In this document: piece by piece, positions 54,542-63,329 of the stretch
How positions within the stretch are numbered: the stretch's first letter is position 1
Layout of the letters: every line of letters begins with the position of its first letter
Assembly: GCF_003610735.1 (NCBI RefSeq)
Contig: NZ_RAQM01000007.1
Span: 310,001 to 374,000, forward strand
DNA: 64,000 nt
Source: Tenacibaculum lutimaris
GTDB lineage: Bacteria; Bacteroidota; Bacteroidia; Flavobacteriales; Flavobacteriaceae
Direction of reading: 5' to 3'
Position numbers and translations under genes: made by a program
The notes under the pieces: model-generated
Told to the model about the DNA's origin: nothing
The model's input: the letters and a program-made list of their open reading frames with translations, nothing else
The model's database searches: none

Positions 54542-54549
54542 CAAAAATA
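54542..54549 (-). promoter_or_regulatory. -7 element of lpdA
   Basis: On the minus strand this reads TATTTTTG, an exact TAnnTTTG match, about 35 nt before the lpdA ATG. Confidence 0.5.
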
Positions 54550-54603
54550 CAATTATTTGTCGATAAAATTAGTTTTCATATCTTTAAAACTTAAATTCGT
54601 TGT

Positions 54604-55074
54604 ATGAAAGTTTTCAAAAAAATTATAGGATTATTATTAATACTATTGGTAATAGCGCAGTTTTTTCAACCAGAAAAAAATCAAGGAGAAATAACTACAG
54701 TTGAAGCTTTTATAAAAGAAACCAAACCAAATGATCAGGTGCACAAAATATTAAAAACAGTATGTTTTGATTGTCACAGTAATTCAACTCGTTATCCTTG
54801 GTATAGTAGTATTACACCAGTTAACTATTGGTTAGCTGACCACGTAAACCATGGAAAAGAAGAATTGAATTTTTCTGAATGGGCTACTTATTCCTTAAAA
54901 AGAAAAGAACATAAAATGGAAGAAGTTTGGGAGGAAGTAGAAAAAGGAAAAATGCCGTTAGATTCTTATACTTGGACGCACGCTGATGCTCGTTTAACTA
55001 AAGAAGAAGTTGAGCAAGTAATTAACTGGGCTAAAAGTGTACAAGGTGATTACAAAATGCAGTTAGCGAACTAA
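54604..55074 (+). CDS. haem-binding domain protein with CxxCH motif
   Basis: The 156-aa protein has an N-terminal membrane helix (about residues 5-22) and a mono-haem motif CFDCH at 54-58. Trp/Tyr-rich segments follow: SNSTRYPWYSSITPVNYWL, then DHVNHGKEELNFSEW. This matches the Haem_bd family (PF14376) of Bacteroidota. The haem would be attached on the periplasmic side. It lies 4 nt before a glycosyltransferase gene, with which it may share only transcription. Confidence 0.87.
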   Translation: MKVFKKIIGLLLILLVIAQFFQPEKNQGEITTVEAFIKETKPNDQVHKILKTVCFDCHSNSTRYPWYSSITPVNYWLADHVNHGKEELNFSEWATYSLKRKEHKMEEVWEEVEKGKMPLDSYTWTHADARLTKEEVEQVINWAKSVQGDYKMQLAN

Positions 55075-55078
55075 ATTA

Positions 55079-56305
55079 ATGCAACAACTTTTAATAATTG
55101 GATATGTTTGGATAGAAAAAACTACAGGAGCTGGTAACCGAATGTTACAGTTACTTAATGTTTTTAAAAACCAAAACTATACCATTACTTTTGCAACACC
55201 TGCACAAAAAACTGAAAACTCTTTAAACTTAGCAGAGTTAGGAGTTGAGGAGAAATCGATTGAATTAAATTCAAGTTCTTTTGATGATTTTATTAAAGAA
55301 CAGCAACCTGATGTTGTGTTGTTCGATCGTTTTATGATGGAAGAACAATTTGGTTGGCGTGTAGCTGAACATTGCCCGAAAGCTTTACGAGTTTTAGATA
55401 CAGAAGATTTACATTTTTTACGTAAAACACGCCATCAACAATTAAAAAAAGGAAAACAATTTTCTATAGAAGCATTGTTGAATTCGGATGAAGCAAAACG
55501 AGAAATCGCTGCTATTTTACGTTGTGATATGAGTTTGATTATTTCAACTTACGAAATGCAGTTATTGAAAGACGTTTTTAAAGTTGATGAATCTATACTA
55601 TATCATTTACCTTTTTTGTTGAATTCAATTGATGAAAAAGTAGTGAAAAAATGGAAGTCGTTTGAAGAACGAAAACATTTTGTGTTTATAGGTAACTTTT
55701 TTCATGCTCCAAATGTCGATGCTGTTTTACAATTAAAAACAATTTGGAAAACGATAAGAAAGCAATTACCAGAGGCAGAATTACATATTTACGGAGCCTA
55801 TGCAACGCAGCAAATTCAGCAATTGCATAAACCAAAAGAAGGGTTTATTATAAAAGGTTTTGCAGAAGATGCGCTCGAAGTAGTTAAAAGTGCTAGAGTA
55901 GTGTTAGCGCCAATTCGTTTTGGAGCTGGAATTAAAGGGAAATTAGCCGAAGCAATGGAATGTGGTACTCCAAGTGTTACTACTTCAATAGGTGCAGAAG
56001 GTATGCATGGAAATTTACCTTGGAACGGATTTATAGAAGATGATTTTGAGAAGTTTGCCAACAAAGCTAAAGAGTTATATACTTATGATATTCTTTGGAA
56101 AAAGTCTCAAAAAAAAGGAATTGCAATTATCAATACGATATATGATAAAGAAAAATTAGCTTTTTCTTTTGTAAACAAAATAAAAGAAATCCAAGAAAAC
56201 CTTGAAACACATCGTACACAAAATTTTCTTGGAAGTTTGTTACAACATCAAACCTTACAGGCTACAAAATTTATGAGCAAGTGGATTGAGGAAAAGAATA
56301 AGTGA
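55079..56305 (+). CDS. glycosyltransferase (GT4-like)
   Basis: The 408-aa protein has two Rossmann-type halves with a C-terminal donor-binding part: HIYGAYATQQIQQLH, then KGFAEDALEVVKSARVVLAPIRFGAGIKGKLAEAMECGTP, which includes the E-x7-E-like signature used by GT4 enzymes. It probably builds a cell-surface polysaccharide or modifies a protein; the sugar is not deducible. Its 3' half is the source of the fragment at 58206-58348. It ends one base before the stop of the convergent CPD gene. Confidence 0.82.
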   Translation: MQQLLIIGYVWIEKTTGAGNRMLQLLNVFKNQNYTITFATPAQKTENSLNLAELGVEEKSIELNSSSFDDFIKEQQPDVVLFDRFMMEEQFGWRVAEHCPKALRVLDTEDLHFLRKTRHQQLKKGKQFSIEALLNSDEAKREIAAILRCDMSLIISTYEMQLLKDVFKVDESILYHLPFLLNSIDEKVVKKWKSFEERKHFVFIGNFFHAPNVDAVLQLKTIWKTIRKQLPEAELHIYGAYATQQIQQLHKPKEGFIIKGFAEDALEVVKSARVVLAPIRFGAGIKGKLAEAMECGTPSVTTSIGAEGMHGNLPWNGFIEDDFEKFANKAKELYTYDILWKKSQKKGIAIINTIYDKEKLAFSFVNKIKEIQENLETHRTQNFLGSLLQHQTLQATKFMSKWIEEKNK

Positions 56306-57382
56306 TTATTTTTTAGTGGGTTGGTAATCTGAAGGAAGTGAATTAGCCATTTTTTCATAGGCCCAATACCTTTCTGTAAAGATTCCTAGAGGGTTTGAAA
56401 GTTTTCCTGAAGGTAAAATTTCAATAGGTTTTTCAACTAGATGTAAAATAGATTTTTGATGATTTAACTGTTTTTTAGAACCTCTATAATTCCATTCTTC
56501 TTTTTCTTCTGTATATATTACTTCAAGCAAATGATTAAAATTAAGGAACGTTTTTTCGTGTTTCTTAAAAACTAAATCGTTTTGGTTAAGATATTCACTT
56601 ACTGGAATATATTCAGTTTTTTCACCATTTTTTAAAATAATTTTTTTCTTTTCAAACTGATTTACTATGAAACCTTCTTCTTGAAAATTATTATTGTATA
56701 AACTTCTGAAAAAATGTAACATGGATCCTTGATAAGCTCTTAATCGGCTTCTTTTCCAACGTTTCATTTGTTTTTTTGTTCCTTTTAATTCTTCATATCT
56801 TGTATGTCCATAAAAGGATGTATTTATGCTGTCTGTAGTAAGCTTTACTAAATCATAATATATTTTGTACCCTAAACCCTCATTATAAATTTCAATAGGT
56901 TTTTTAGATACTACAGTCAGTTCATTAGTTTTAGAGTTTAAATGATATTGAAGCACTTCAGGGTTAAGTATTTTACAACGTTTAGCCAAGTTGGTGTTTC
57001 CAATTAATGATTCCTTTAATCGATCAAAATCTTTAAATTCATTGGGTTGTTTTGAATCATTAGTAACAAGCTCCACTTCATCTAACAACTCATTCTGCTC
57101 TTCAAGTTCAATGACTAAGTAATGACGATCTTTGACTTTTATCAATTTTCGAAAGGTTTTAAAACCCATGAAATAAATAACTAATGTGTAGTCATCAGAG
57201 GAAGCTTTTAATTCGAACTCGCCTTTTTCATTAGTAACAGTCCCGATAGTAGTATTGTTTAAAAACACAGAGGCACCATACAAAGGGTTTTTGTTGTAAT
57301 CGATTACCTTTCCCTCTATAGTTTTTTGAGCAGTAACTGAAATAGATAATAAATAGGTGAGAATTACTAAGATATTTTTCAT
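56306..57382 (-). CDS. carboxypeptidase-regulatory-like domain protein
   Basis: The 358-aa product has a signal peptide (1-19, SISVTAQ) and an N-terminal carboxypeptidase-regulatory-like (CarboxypepD_reg-like) domain: TIEGKVIDYNKNPLYGASVFLNNT, then TNEKGEFEL. The rest (about 90-358) is a beta-rich Lys/Glu region typical of short flavobacterial surface proteins that lack a TonB barrel. I start at ATG 57382; ATG 57400 is an alternative. A degraded partial paralog lies upstream at 57450-58205. Function unknown. Confidence 0.75.
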   Translation of the reverse strand: MKNILVILTYLLSISVTAQKTIEGKVIDYNKNPLYGASVFLNNTTIGTVTNEKGEFELKASSDDYTLVIYFMGFKTFRKLIKVKDRHYLVIELEEQNELLDEVELVTNDSKQPNEFKDFDRLKESLIGNTNLAKRCKILNPEVLQYHLNSKTNELTVVSKKPIEIYNEGLGYKIYYDLVKLTTDSINTSFYGHTRYEELKGTKKQMKRWKRSRLRAYQGSMLHFFRSLYNNNFQEEGFIVNQFEKKKIILKNGEKTEYIPVSEYLNQNDLVFKKHEKTFLNFNHLLEVIYTEEKEEWNYRGSKKQLNHQKSILHLVEKPIEILPSGKLSNPLGIFTERYWAYEKMANSLPSDYQPTKK

Positions 57383-57449
57383 TAGGCTTTTTACATTCAA
57401 ATATAAAGATTTATAAAATATAAAATAAGTACAGAATATGTTTTATTTT

Positions 57450-58205
57450 TCAATATGTTAGATAATCTAATGGAAGCATATTAGCAAAAGCTTCAAAACT
57501 CCAATACCCCCTTCATTAGGTAAGAACACTCGATTTATCTATTTGAGCATTTCCTTCTAATAAAACAACATTTGAGGTTTGTACACCACTAGCTTTTTTT
57601 TCGCTTTCCAAACATACCGATTAAATAATTTTCTTCTTCAGGTTCTTTAGTGTAAATAATCATTAAGTAATTTTTAAAATTTAAAAAAGGAGTATTACTA
57701 TTGTAAGCAATCATATCTTCATAAGGAACGTTTTTTATATAAGAAATCTCGGTGTTTGGGAAGTCTAGCTTTTTGAAATGTAACAATTACACTATCTTGA
57801 GTAGTCTTTGGATTAGATATATTTTTAGATAAATTAACAGGTTTGTTGTAAAGTTTAAAAAATTCTCTAGTAAAGTTTATTTTTTCCTCGGAAGGTCTAT
57901 CAGGATTTAGAACTCGTTTAAATTGATTAACTATAAAGCCATCCTCTTTAAGTTTTTTGAAGTTAGACTTCTTAAGAAGTGCATTTGAGAGTCGTTATAA
58001 GTTTCAGGTCTGACTTCTTTTTAATATTTTTTCGTAAGTCTTCATAACGTGCAAAATCACTAAAAAATAACTTTTGTTCTTCTAGGACCAAATCAACTAA
58101 ATCATAAGTAATTAGATATCCTAAACCTTGATGTTTAATTTTAAGAGTTTTTTTAGCTAAAGCAGAGAGTGTGTTTGTTATATCATTTATCTTTTTGTTG
58201 AATAA
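57450..58205 (-). pseudogene. degraded paralog of the carboxypeptidase-regulatory-like protein
   Basis: In broken frames on the minus strand it matches the intact gene at 56306 from about residue 150 to the end. Examples are LAKKTLKIKHQGLGYLITYDLVDLV against VSKKPIEIYNEGLGYKIYYDLVKL, then FLNFKNYLMIIYTKEPEEENY, and GYWSFEAFANMLPLDY against RYWAYEKMANSLPSDY. There are several frameshifts and stops, and the whole N-terminal part with signal peptide is missing. A 65-codon open frame (57589-57786) is only one surviving piece of it. Confidence 0.9.
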
Positions 58206-58348
58206 ATTAGATGCTGAATTTCATATTTACGGAGTCTCTCTTACGCAACAAATTAAACAATTGCATAAACCCAAAGAAGTATTTATAATTAAAGGTTTTT
58301 GCGGTATAAAATATTAAAAATTAAAAGATTATAAGTGATTGGGTTGAA
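58206..58348 (+). pseudogene. fragment of a glycosyltransferase gene
   Basis: The stretch reads as a diverged piece of the glycosyltransferase at 55079: EFHIYGVSLTQQIKQLHKPKEVFIIKGF against ELHIYGAYATQQIQQLHKPKEGFIIKGF, then a jump to the last codons (WVEKNK against WIEEKNK). Start and middle are missing. It follows directly on the truncated CPD relic, so both seem to come from one rearranged duplicate. Confidence 0.88.
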
Positions 58349-58355
58349 AAAAATA

Positions 58356-58390
58356 AAAAGACCTAACGATATAACATTAGGTCTTTTTTG
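58356..58390 (-). terminator. terminator of the ABC transporter operon
   Basis: AAAAGACCTAA (58356-58366) pairs with TTAGGTCTTTT (58377-58387). On the minus strand it lies just after the stop of the second permease gene. Confidence 0.82.
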
Positions 58391-59818
58391 TTAATTAATA
58401 ATAGTCCCTTTTTTACTTTTATTGTAAAAAAGTATTCGGGTAATTAGTAAAAAGAACATAGACATTATTAATACAATACTTGCTTTAAAAAGTAATGACG
58501 TATACTTTGGTTTTTTGTACTCAAAGGTTGGTAGTTGTTTGTATAGTTTGGTGCTAAATTTTTCATTATTATAAAGAAGAGGAACAAAAAAGTCTCTCCA
58601 CTTTGCAGAAAATTTAGCTACCTGAGTTCTGTATTCTTGATAATGTGTTGTTGAAGTTCCAGCTATATCGTTAAAGCTTTGCTGTAAAATTATAGCAGGA
58701 GAGCTATACTGCCACAACTTAACCCATTGTTGTTGTTTTAGTAGCTGAGTTTCGTACGATTTTATTAGTGGTTTAACCTCATCTTCAACCAAATCTTGCG
58801 AAGCTAAATACTTATGCCAAAAAGAATAGTTTTGCTTCTTATTAGAAGCATATTCAGGATGATCTCTTAAAAAATTATCAAGTATTTTATCTTGTTTTTT
58901 AGAAACATCATCTTTTAATGCTCTTACATCAGTAATCATTTTTGTTCGAGAAGGTATTGGGTAAAAAGTATTTGCAGCTTGTGCAATAATAGCAGGAATA
59001 ATTAGAATTATAAAAACCCAAATAGCTAATAAACTTACTGCATTTTTAGCAGAGTTATTCACTTTTATATTAATCAATAAAACAACAGTAAACCAAAACA
59101 GTATGTAAGTTAATGTAAGCAGCAAAAAATAGAGATACTCAGCTAGGTTTTCTACAAAATTGTAATTGTTAATTATAAAAGCAATTGTTAAAACCAAGAC
59201 AACTATAACAGATAGTACAAAGAACCTGAGCATTGTTTTCTGTAATATCCATTTGTAAATAGAAATAGGTTGAGAAGCCATTAATTTTAGTGAGCCATTT
59301 TCTTTTTCTAGAGAAAAAATATGATAGCTAAAAGCTATTATAATCAAGGGTAAAATGTATATAATTACAAAGGCTAAATCAAAACTACCAAAAAGAAGTT
59401 GAATAGGGCTTGAGAATTCAGCATGATTAAAAAAGAAACTATCACCGTATGCTTTTGGTTGTACATAATGTGTAAATAAATCACTTTGGCCTGTTGAAAT
59501 AAAAGCAGTTTCTAAAGGATACATAGCAGCAACACGAGGATATGAATAACCAATATTCATAGGGTTAGTTGGTAAGCTCCTCAGGTTTTGGTTAATCACA
59601 AACCCTTTTTCTATAGAATCAAGAACTTTTAGAACAGTTATGTCTTGCTCTTTAACAGTATTATTTGCTTTTTCAATGTCAAAAACACGCTTATTTACTT
59701 TTTTCTTACCACTATACCCTGCAAAAAGAACTAGAGTTAATAAAATTATAGTTAATAAAATAAGCCATTTACTACGTAAAAGAGACTTTAATTCGTATTT
59801 AAAATTGTATGAAAACAT
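58391..59818 (-). CDS. ABC-2 type permease, DUF3526-like (second subunit)
   Basis: The 475-aa protein has an N-terminal helix (about 15-35), a large extracytoplasmic loop (about 40-145), then about five clustered helices (about 150-320) and a last one near the C-terminus (about 440-465). The layout is shared with the permease just upstream, and both look like DUF3526 ABC-2 permeases. I start at ATG 59818, one base after the stop of the previous gene, giving MFSYNFKYELKSLLRSKW; an earlier start would lie inside that gene. Likely partner of the ATPase at 61220. Confidence 0.83.
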   Translation of the reverse strand: MFSYNFKYELKSLLRSKWLILLTIILLTLVLFAGYSGKKKVNKRVFDIEKANNTVKEQDITVLKVLDSIEKGFVINQNLRSLPTNPMNIGYSYPRVAAMYPLETAFISTGQSDLFTHYVQPKAYGDSFFFNHAEFSSPIQLLFGSFDLAFVIIYILPLIIIAFSYHIFSLEKENGSLKLMASQPISIYKWILQKTMLRFFVLSVIVVLVLTIAFIINNYNFVENLAEYLYFLLLTLTYILFWFTVVLLINIKVNNSAKNAVSLLAIWVFIILIIPAIIAQAANTFYPIPSRTKMITDVRALKDDVSKKQDKILDNFLRDHPEYASNKKQNYSFWHKYLASQDLVEDEVKPLIKSYETQLLKQQQWVKLWQYSSPAIILQQSFNDIAGTSTTHYQEYRTQVAKFSAKWRDFFVPLLYNNEKFSTKLYKQLPTFEYKKPKYTSLLFKASIVLIMSMFFLLITRILFYNKSKKGTIIN

Positions 59819-59819
59819 A

Positions 59820-61223
59820 TTAATGATTTTTATTAATAAAGAATAACACTGCTCCTGTAACTGCAAACCATACAATAAGAATTAACATCATAGGTGTATT
59901 ACTATTTAATATTTGGGAGAAAGGAGGGGGTTTATATTCAAACTTAGGGAGCTTTTTCCAAGCATTAGCTGATGCTACATAACGCTCACCATATCTAGAG
60001 TTTTTTTCAGTAAGTCCATTTAAAAACTCCTGTGTTTTTACTCTATAAGTTTCTGCTTTTTCAGAAAAATCACGATGCGATTGGTAGTCGGTTCTAGAGA
60101 TAGCCATAGATAAAAAACGAGTAGGGAGAAAAGGAGAAATCATTGAAGTAGATTTATAAACCTTTTCTTGTTTTTGTGCTTGTTCATCTAACCAACTGTA
60201 GTGTTTGGCATATACTTTAGCTTGGTACTCTTCTCCTTTTTGCATTCTATAAGCACTGTAATTAAAGGGAAGTTTATGCACACTATCAACATTGTATTTC
60301 CTTAGAACTTCTTCTTCAAGTTTTTTTGCTTCTTCGCTCCAAGGATTATGTCCGTCAAGCCCTTTTTTACGATCTTCTGCTACTCTTTTAGAAAACTCTT
60401 GATTGGTTGGGTATGGGTATTTGGAGTCAGCTATGTTGCTGGCTATTTTGGGAGTAATAAAGCACGCAAGTACCCAAAATACTAAACTAGAAACAAGAGC
60501 GACTCCTGATTTTTTAGCGATCAACGATATAAATAAAACAATGTTAGTTAAAATCAAATAGTAAATTAAGTATACTATATATAAAACACCTAGTGCTTCC
60601 CAGTTAAATACACCAATATCACTTGTGTTAGAAAGAATTAAACCTCCAAATAAAAATAAAAGAGTTGTAATTGTTACTATTGGTATTAATACTGATAACC
60701 ATTTACCAAAAAGTAGTTTTGTGTTACTAATTCCTTGGCTTTTAAGTATAGCAAATGTTCCTTTTTCTAATTCTTTAGTATAAGCATCATAGCCAATTAA
60801 AATTAAGATTAAAGGAAGTATATATAATAAAATAAAACTAGGTGTTAATTCACCAAAGCGAGATAGTGCTGTTTGATCCGAAGCATTACTAAATTGAGCT
60901 TCATTTCTGTTGTGTGCTTCTAGAAAAATAGAAATTCCTGTATACTTTTCAACTCCTTGGTCTATTAATGATAAAGGAGATTTGGGCTTGAAGACATAAT
61001 TTCCATAATGAGCTGCCGAATGTGGATTTTTTTCTCCTTGTTCTTCCCAAAGAGATCGTTCATTTTTTTGAGCTTCAATATACTGTGCATTATTATATTG
61101 ATATTGATTAAAAGTCAAGACTAATGAAACAGTCAATAGAACGAATACTATAGCTGTAGATATTTTGAAACGCCCATCTCTTAAAGTTTCTTGAAGCTCT
61201 TTTTTAACTACGTGAAAAATCAT
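59820..61223 (-). CDS. ABC-2 type permease, DUF3526-like (first subunit)
   Basis: The 467-aa protein has the same topology as its downstream neighbour: a first helix (about 20-40), a long extracytoplasmic segment (about 45-130), a set of helices (about 135-270), another long loop rich in charged residues (about 275-435) and a final helix. It overlaps the ATPase gene by 4 nt. The pair of unequal permeases plus one ATPase resembles NosFY-like and other ABC-2 systems that work on periplasmic or envelope substrates. Confidence 0.85.
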   Translation of the reverse strand: MIFHVVKKELQETLRDGRFKISTAIVFVLLTVSLVLTFNQYQYNNAQYIEAQKNERSLWEEQGEKNPHSAAHYGNYVFKPKSPLSLIDQGVEKYTGISIFLEAHNRNEAQFSNASDQTALSRFGELTPSFILLYILPLILILIGYDAYTKELEKGTFAILKSQGISNTKLLFGKWLSVLIPIVTITTLLFLFGGLILSNTSDIGVFNWEALGVLYIVYLIYYLILTNIVLFISLIAKKSGVALVSSLVFWVLACFITPKIASNIADSKYPYPTNQEFSKRVAEDRKKGLDGHNPWSEEAKKLEEEVLRKYNVDSVHKLPFNYSAYRMQKGEEYQAKVYAKHYSWLDEQAQKQEKVYKSTSMISPFLPTRFLSMAISRTDYQSHRDFSEKAETYRVKTQEFLNGLTEKNSRYGERYVASANAWKKLPKFEYKPPPFSQILNSNTPMMLILIVWFAVTGAVLFFINKNH

Positions 61224-61936
61224 AATAAATTATCTTTTAAACTCATAGTTTCTAAGTAAAGGTTCTCAATTTCTTGTAAAGACTTATCGTTACATGAGAA
61301 ATTATATTTTAACTGACCTTGTTTCATGATTCCAATATGAGTGCCTATTTCTTTAGCTCTAAATATATCATGAGTAGTCATTAAAATGGCAACTCCATTT
61401 TTTTTCATTTTTAGTAATAGCTCGCCAAATTCATTACTAGACTTTGGATCTAAACCAGAAGTAGGTTCGTCTAGTAGTAAAACGTTAGCGTCTTTAGCTA
61501 TAGCTAATGCAATTCCAACTTTTTGTCGCATTCCTTTAGAGAAAAATTGAACTCTTTTATGAAAGGCTTCCTGTTGTAAACCAGCTTCATGTAAGAAAAA
61601 TTCAAGCTCTTTTCTACTAAAGTTTTTACCGCCAATACCTAAAAAATAATCAAGGTTTTCAATGGCGGTTAAAGTAGGGTAGAGCATTAAATTTTCAGGA
61701 ATGTAAGTTAAAAAAGCTTTGGTTTCTCTTGCGTTATCAGTTACGTTTAAACCATTTATAAATGCTTTCCCGGAAGAAGGAGTAATAAAATTTAAAAGTA
61801 AATTTATAGTTGTTGATTTTCCTGCTCCGTTAGCACCAAGTAAGCAAAATATTTCTCCTTCGTTTACTTTTAGGTTTAACTTATTAAGAGCAGTGAAATC
61901 ACCATATTTTTTAGTTAAGTCTCTTGTTATTATCAT
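61220..61936 (-). CDS. ABC transporter ATP-binding protein
   Basis: The 238-aa ATPase has Walker A GANGAGKS (34-41), the signature FSKGMRQKVGIALA (about 131-144), Walker B VLLLDEPTSGLD (about 151-162) and the H-loop MTTHD. It is of the ABC-2 class (CcmA/NosF-like). It overlaps the first permease by 4 nt and follows a DUF4625-type lipoprotein gene at 17 nt, so all are probably one transcript. Confidence 0.93.
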   Translation of the reverse strand: MIITRDLTKKYGDFTALNKLNLKVNEGEIFCLLGANGAGKSTTINLLLNFITPSSGKAFINGLNVTDNARETKAFLTYIPENLMLYPTLTAIENLDYFLGIGGKNFSRKELEFFLHEAGLQQEAFHKRVQFFSKGMRQKVGIALAIAKDANVLLLDEPTSGLDPKSSNEFGELLLKMKKNGVAILMTTHDIFRAKEIGTHIGIMKQGQLKYNFSCNDKSLQEIENLYLETMSLKDNLL

Positions 61937-61953
61937 TATAAATACTTTAAAAA

Positions 61954-62427
61954 TTATTCAATTTTAATATCTACTGAGGTTCTACTTTGCCATCCTGTAA
62001 CATCTATTACAGAAATTTGGCAGTGATAATCACCTGAATCTATGTCTGTAGGAATTGTAATGTTTTGCATTATTTCATATTCTTTAAGATTGTTATCAAT
62101 AGTATAGTTTTCCATAAAAATTAAAGGAGTAATAGGATCTTTTATAGGAGATAACTCACAATTAGAGCCTTGATCATCGTGTGTATGATGATCAAAATTA
62201 TGATGAATGTCAATAGCGTAAGTAGCTAGGGCTATATTGTCAGAGACTTTTACACGTATAGTGTATTCTTTTCCCTTTTCTAAAACAGTACAAGATTGAG
62301 GAAACCCTTCGTTGTAGTTTAAAGTAATAGTAGGCTTTTCTGTATCAGGTTCTTCAGATTCGCTACTACAGCTAATGTTTAACGCTATAATTAATAGTAA
62401 AGCACTTGTTATTTTTAATAATTTCAT
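61954..62427 (-). CDS. His-rich DUF4625-type lipoprotein (short)
   Basis: The 157-aa lipoprotein (lipobox LNISC, Cys20) has one DUF4625-like beta domain and a dense histidine/acidic motif, DIHHNFDHHTHDD at residues 73-85, plus Cys46 and Cys90, which may form a disulfide. Such clusters suggest binding of a transition metal. It lies between the longer paralog and the ABC ATPase. The fold is inferred from its likeness to the neighbour. Confidence 0.75.
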   Translation of the reverse strand: MKLLKITSALLLIIALNISCSSESEEPDTEKPTITLNYNEGFPQSCTVLEKGKEYTIRVKVSDNIALATYAIDIHHNFDHHTHDDQGSNCELSPIKDPITPLIFMENYTIDNNLKEYEIMQNITIPTDIDSGDYHCQISVIDVTGWQSRTSVDIKIE

Positions 62428-62443
62428 GATAATTTGTTTTTAG

Positions 62444-62478
62444 AAAAGACTACTTGAAAAACTCAAGTAGTCTTTTTT
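62444..62478 (-). terminator. hairpin between the two DUF4625-type genes
   Basis: AAAAGACTACTTGA (62444-62457) pairs with TCAAGTAGTCTTTT (62463-62476). On the minus strand it follows the longer DUF4625 gene and precedes the shorter one, so it is either a terminator or a partial attenuator separating receptor/lipoprotein from ABC expression. Confidence 0.78.
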
Positions 62479-62485
62479 GTTATTA

Positions 62486-63310
62486 TTATTTAATTTCGAT
62501 AGGAATTGACAATTTCACTGTTTCGCTTTCTCCGCTTTCTTTAGCGTAAATGTTTAACCAGTAGCTTCCTACTGGAGCACCAGGAATTAAATCGTAATGA
62601 TAATGTATGTGCGGGTTTTTAACTCCTTCATACAAATCTTTAGGTAAAACAGTAATTACTTTGTCCCATTTTCCAACTTCAACATTTTGTCCTTCTCTCC
62701 ATTCTTCAAACCAAAATTCATATTTAATTTCAGTTACAGTATTGTTACCAGAAACATATTCGAACTCTGTATGTAACTCATCTTTTCCAAAGGCAATAGA
62801 GTTGTTATCACCTATTTCTAAGTCTTTAAACTTTTGAATAATGTGAAGTTTTTTAGTGATGATACTTTTCGTTCCATCTTCGTGTTCAACCGTAATTTTG
62901 AAGTTATAAACTCCTTCAGCAGTTGTAAATGAAGGACTATACTTATTATCTTCATCAAAATATACGTGATAGTGAATGTGCGGATTTAATTGACCTTGGT
63001 AACGATCAATAGGAACTAAGTGATTTTTTAATTCCCAAATTAATTCACCAGGTTTGACATTAGTAACGTTAGAAGGTTCAACATCAAAATAAATTTTAGA
63101 AACTTTACTGGTTCCTTCATAATCAAATTGAATATGAACATCTACGTTTGATTGTGGTAAAACAAAATCAGAATTTCCTAATTCTATGCTTTTAAAGCGT
63201 TCTGGATTAATATTTTCTTCGAAAGTGTTTTGAATGTTATCTTCATCACTACAAGAAATGACTAAAAGGCTTACAAAAAATAAGATTGCTGATTTAAATG
63301 TGTTTTTCAT
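62486..63310 (-). CDS. DUF4625-type lipoprotein with two His motifs
   Basis: The 274-aa lipoprotein (lipobox LVISC, Cys20) has two tandem DUF4625-like beta domains, about residues 40-155 and 165-272. Each carries the same motif NPHIHYH (109-115 and 232-238), and each is followed by acidic or proline loops. The repeated histidines look like metal ligands. It lies 19 nt downstream of the TonB-dependent receptor gene on the same strand, so it is probably a surface or periplasmic partner of that receptor. Confidence 0.8.
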   Translation of the reverse strand: MKNTFKSAILFFVSLLVISCSDEDNIQNTFEENINPERFKSIELGNSDFVLPQSNVDVHIQFDYEGTSKVSKIYFDVEPSNVTNVKPGELIWELKNHLVPIDRYQGQLNPHIHYHVYFDEDNKYSPSFTTAEGVYNFKITVEHEDGTKSIITKKLHIIQKFKDLEIGDNNSIAFGKDELHTEFEYVSGNNTVTEIKYEFWFEEWREGQNVEVGKWDKVITVLPKDLYEGVKNPHIHYHYDLIPGAPVGSYWLNIYAKESGESETVKLSIPIEIK

Positions 63311-63329
63311 GATTAAAAAAATTAAATGA

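Noticed and set aside
57589..57786. 65-codon gene on minus
   Set aside because: It is an internal piece of the degraded paralog of the CPD protein, with broken frames on both sides.
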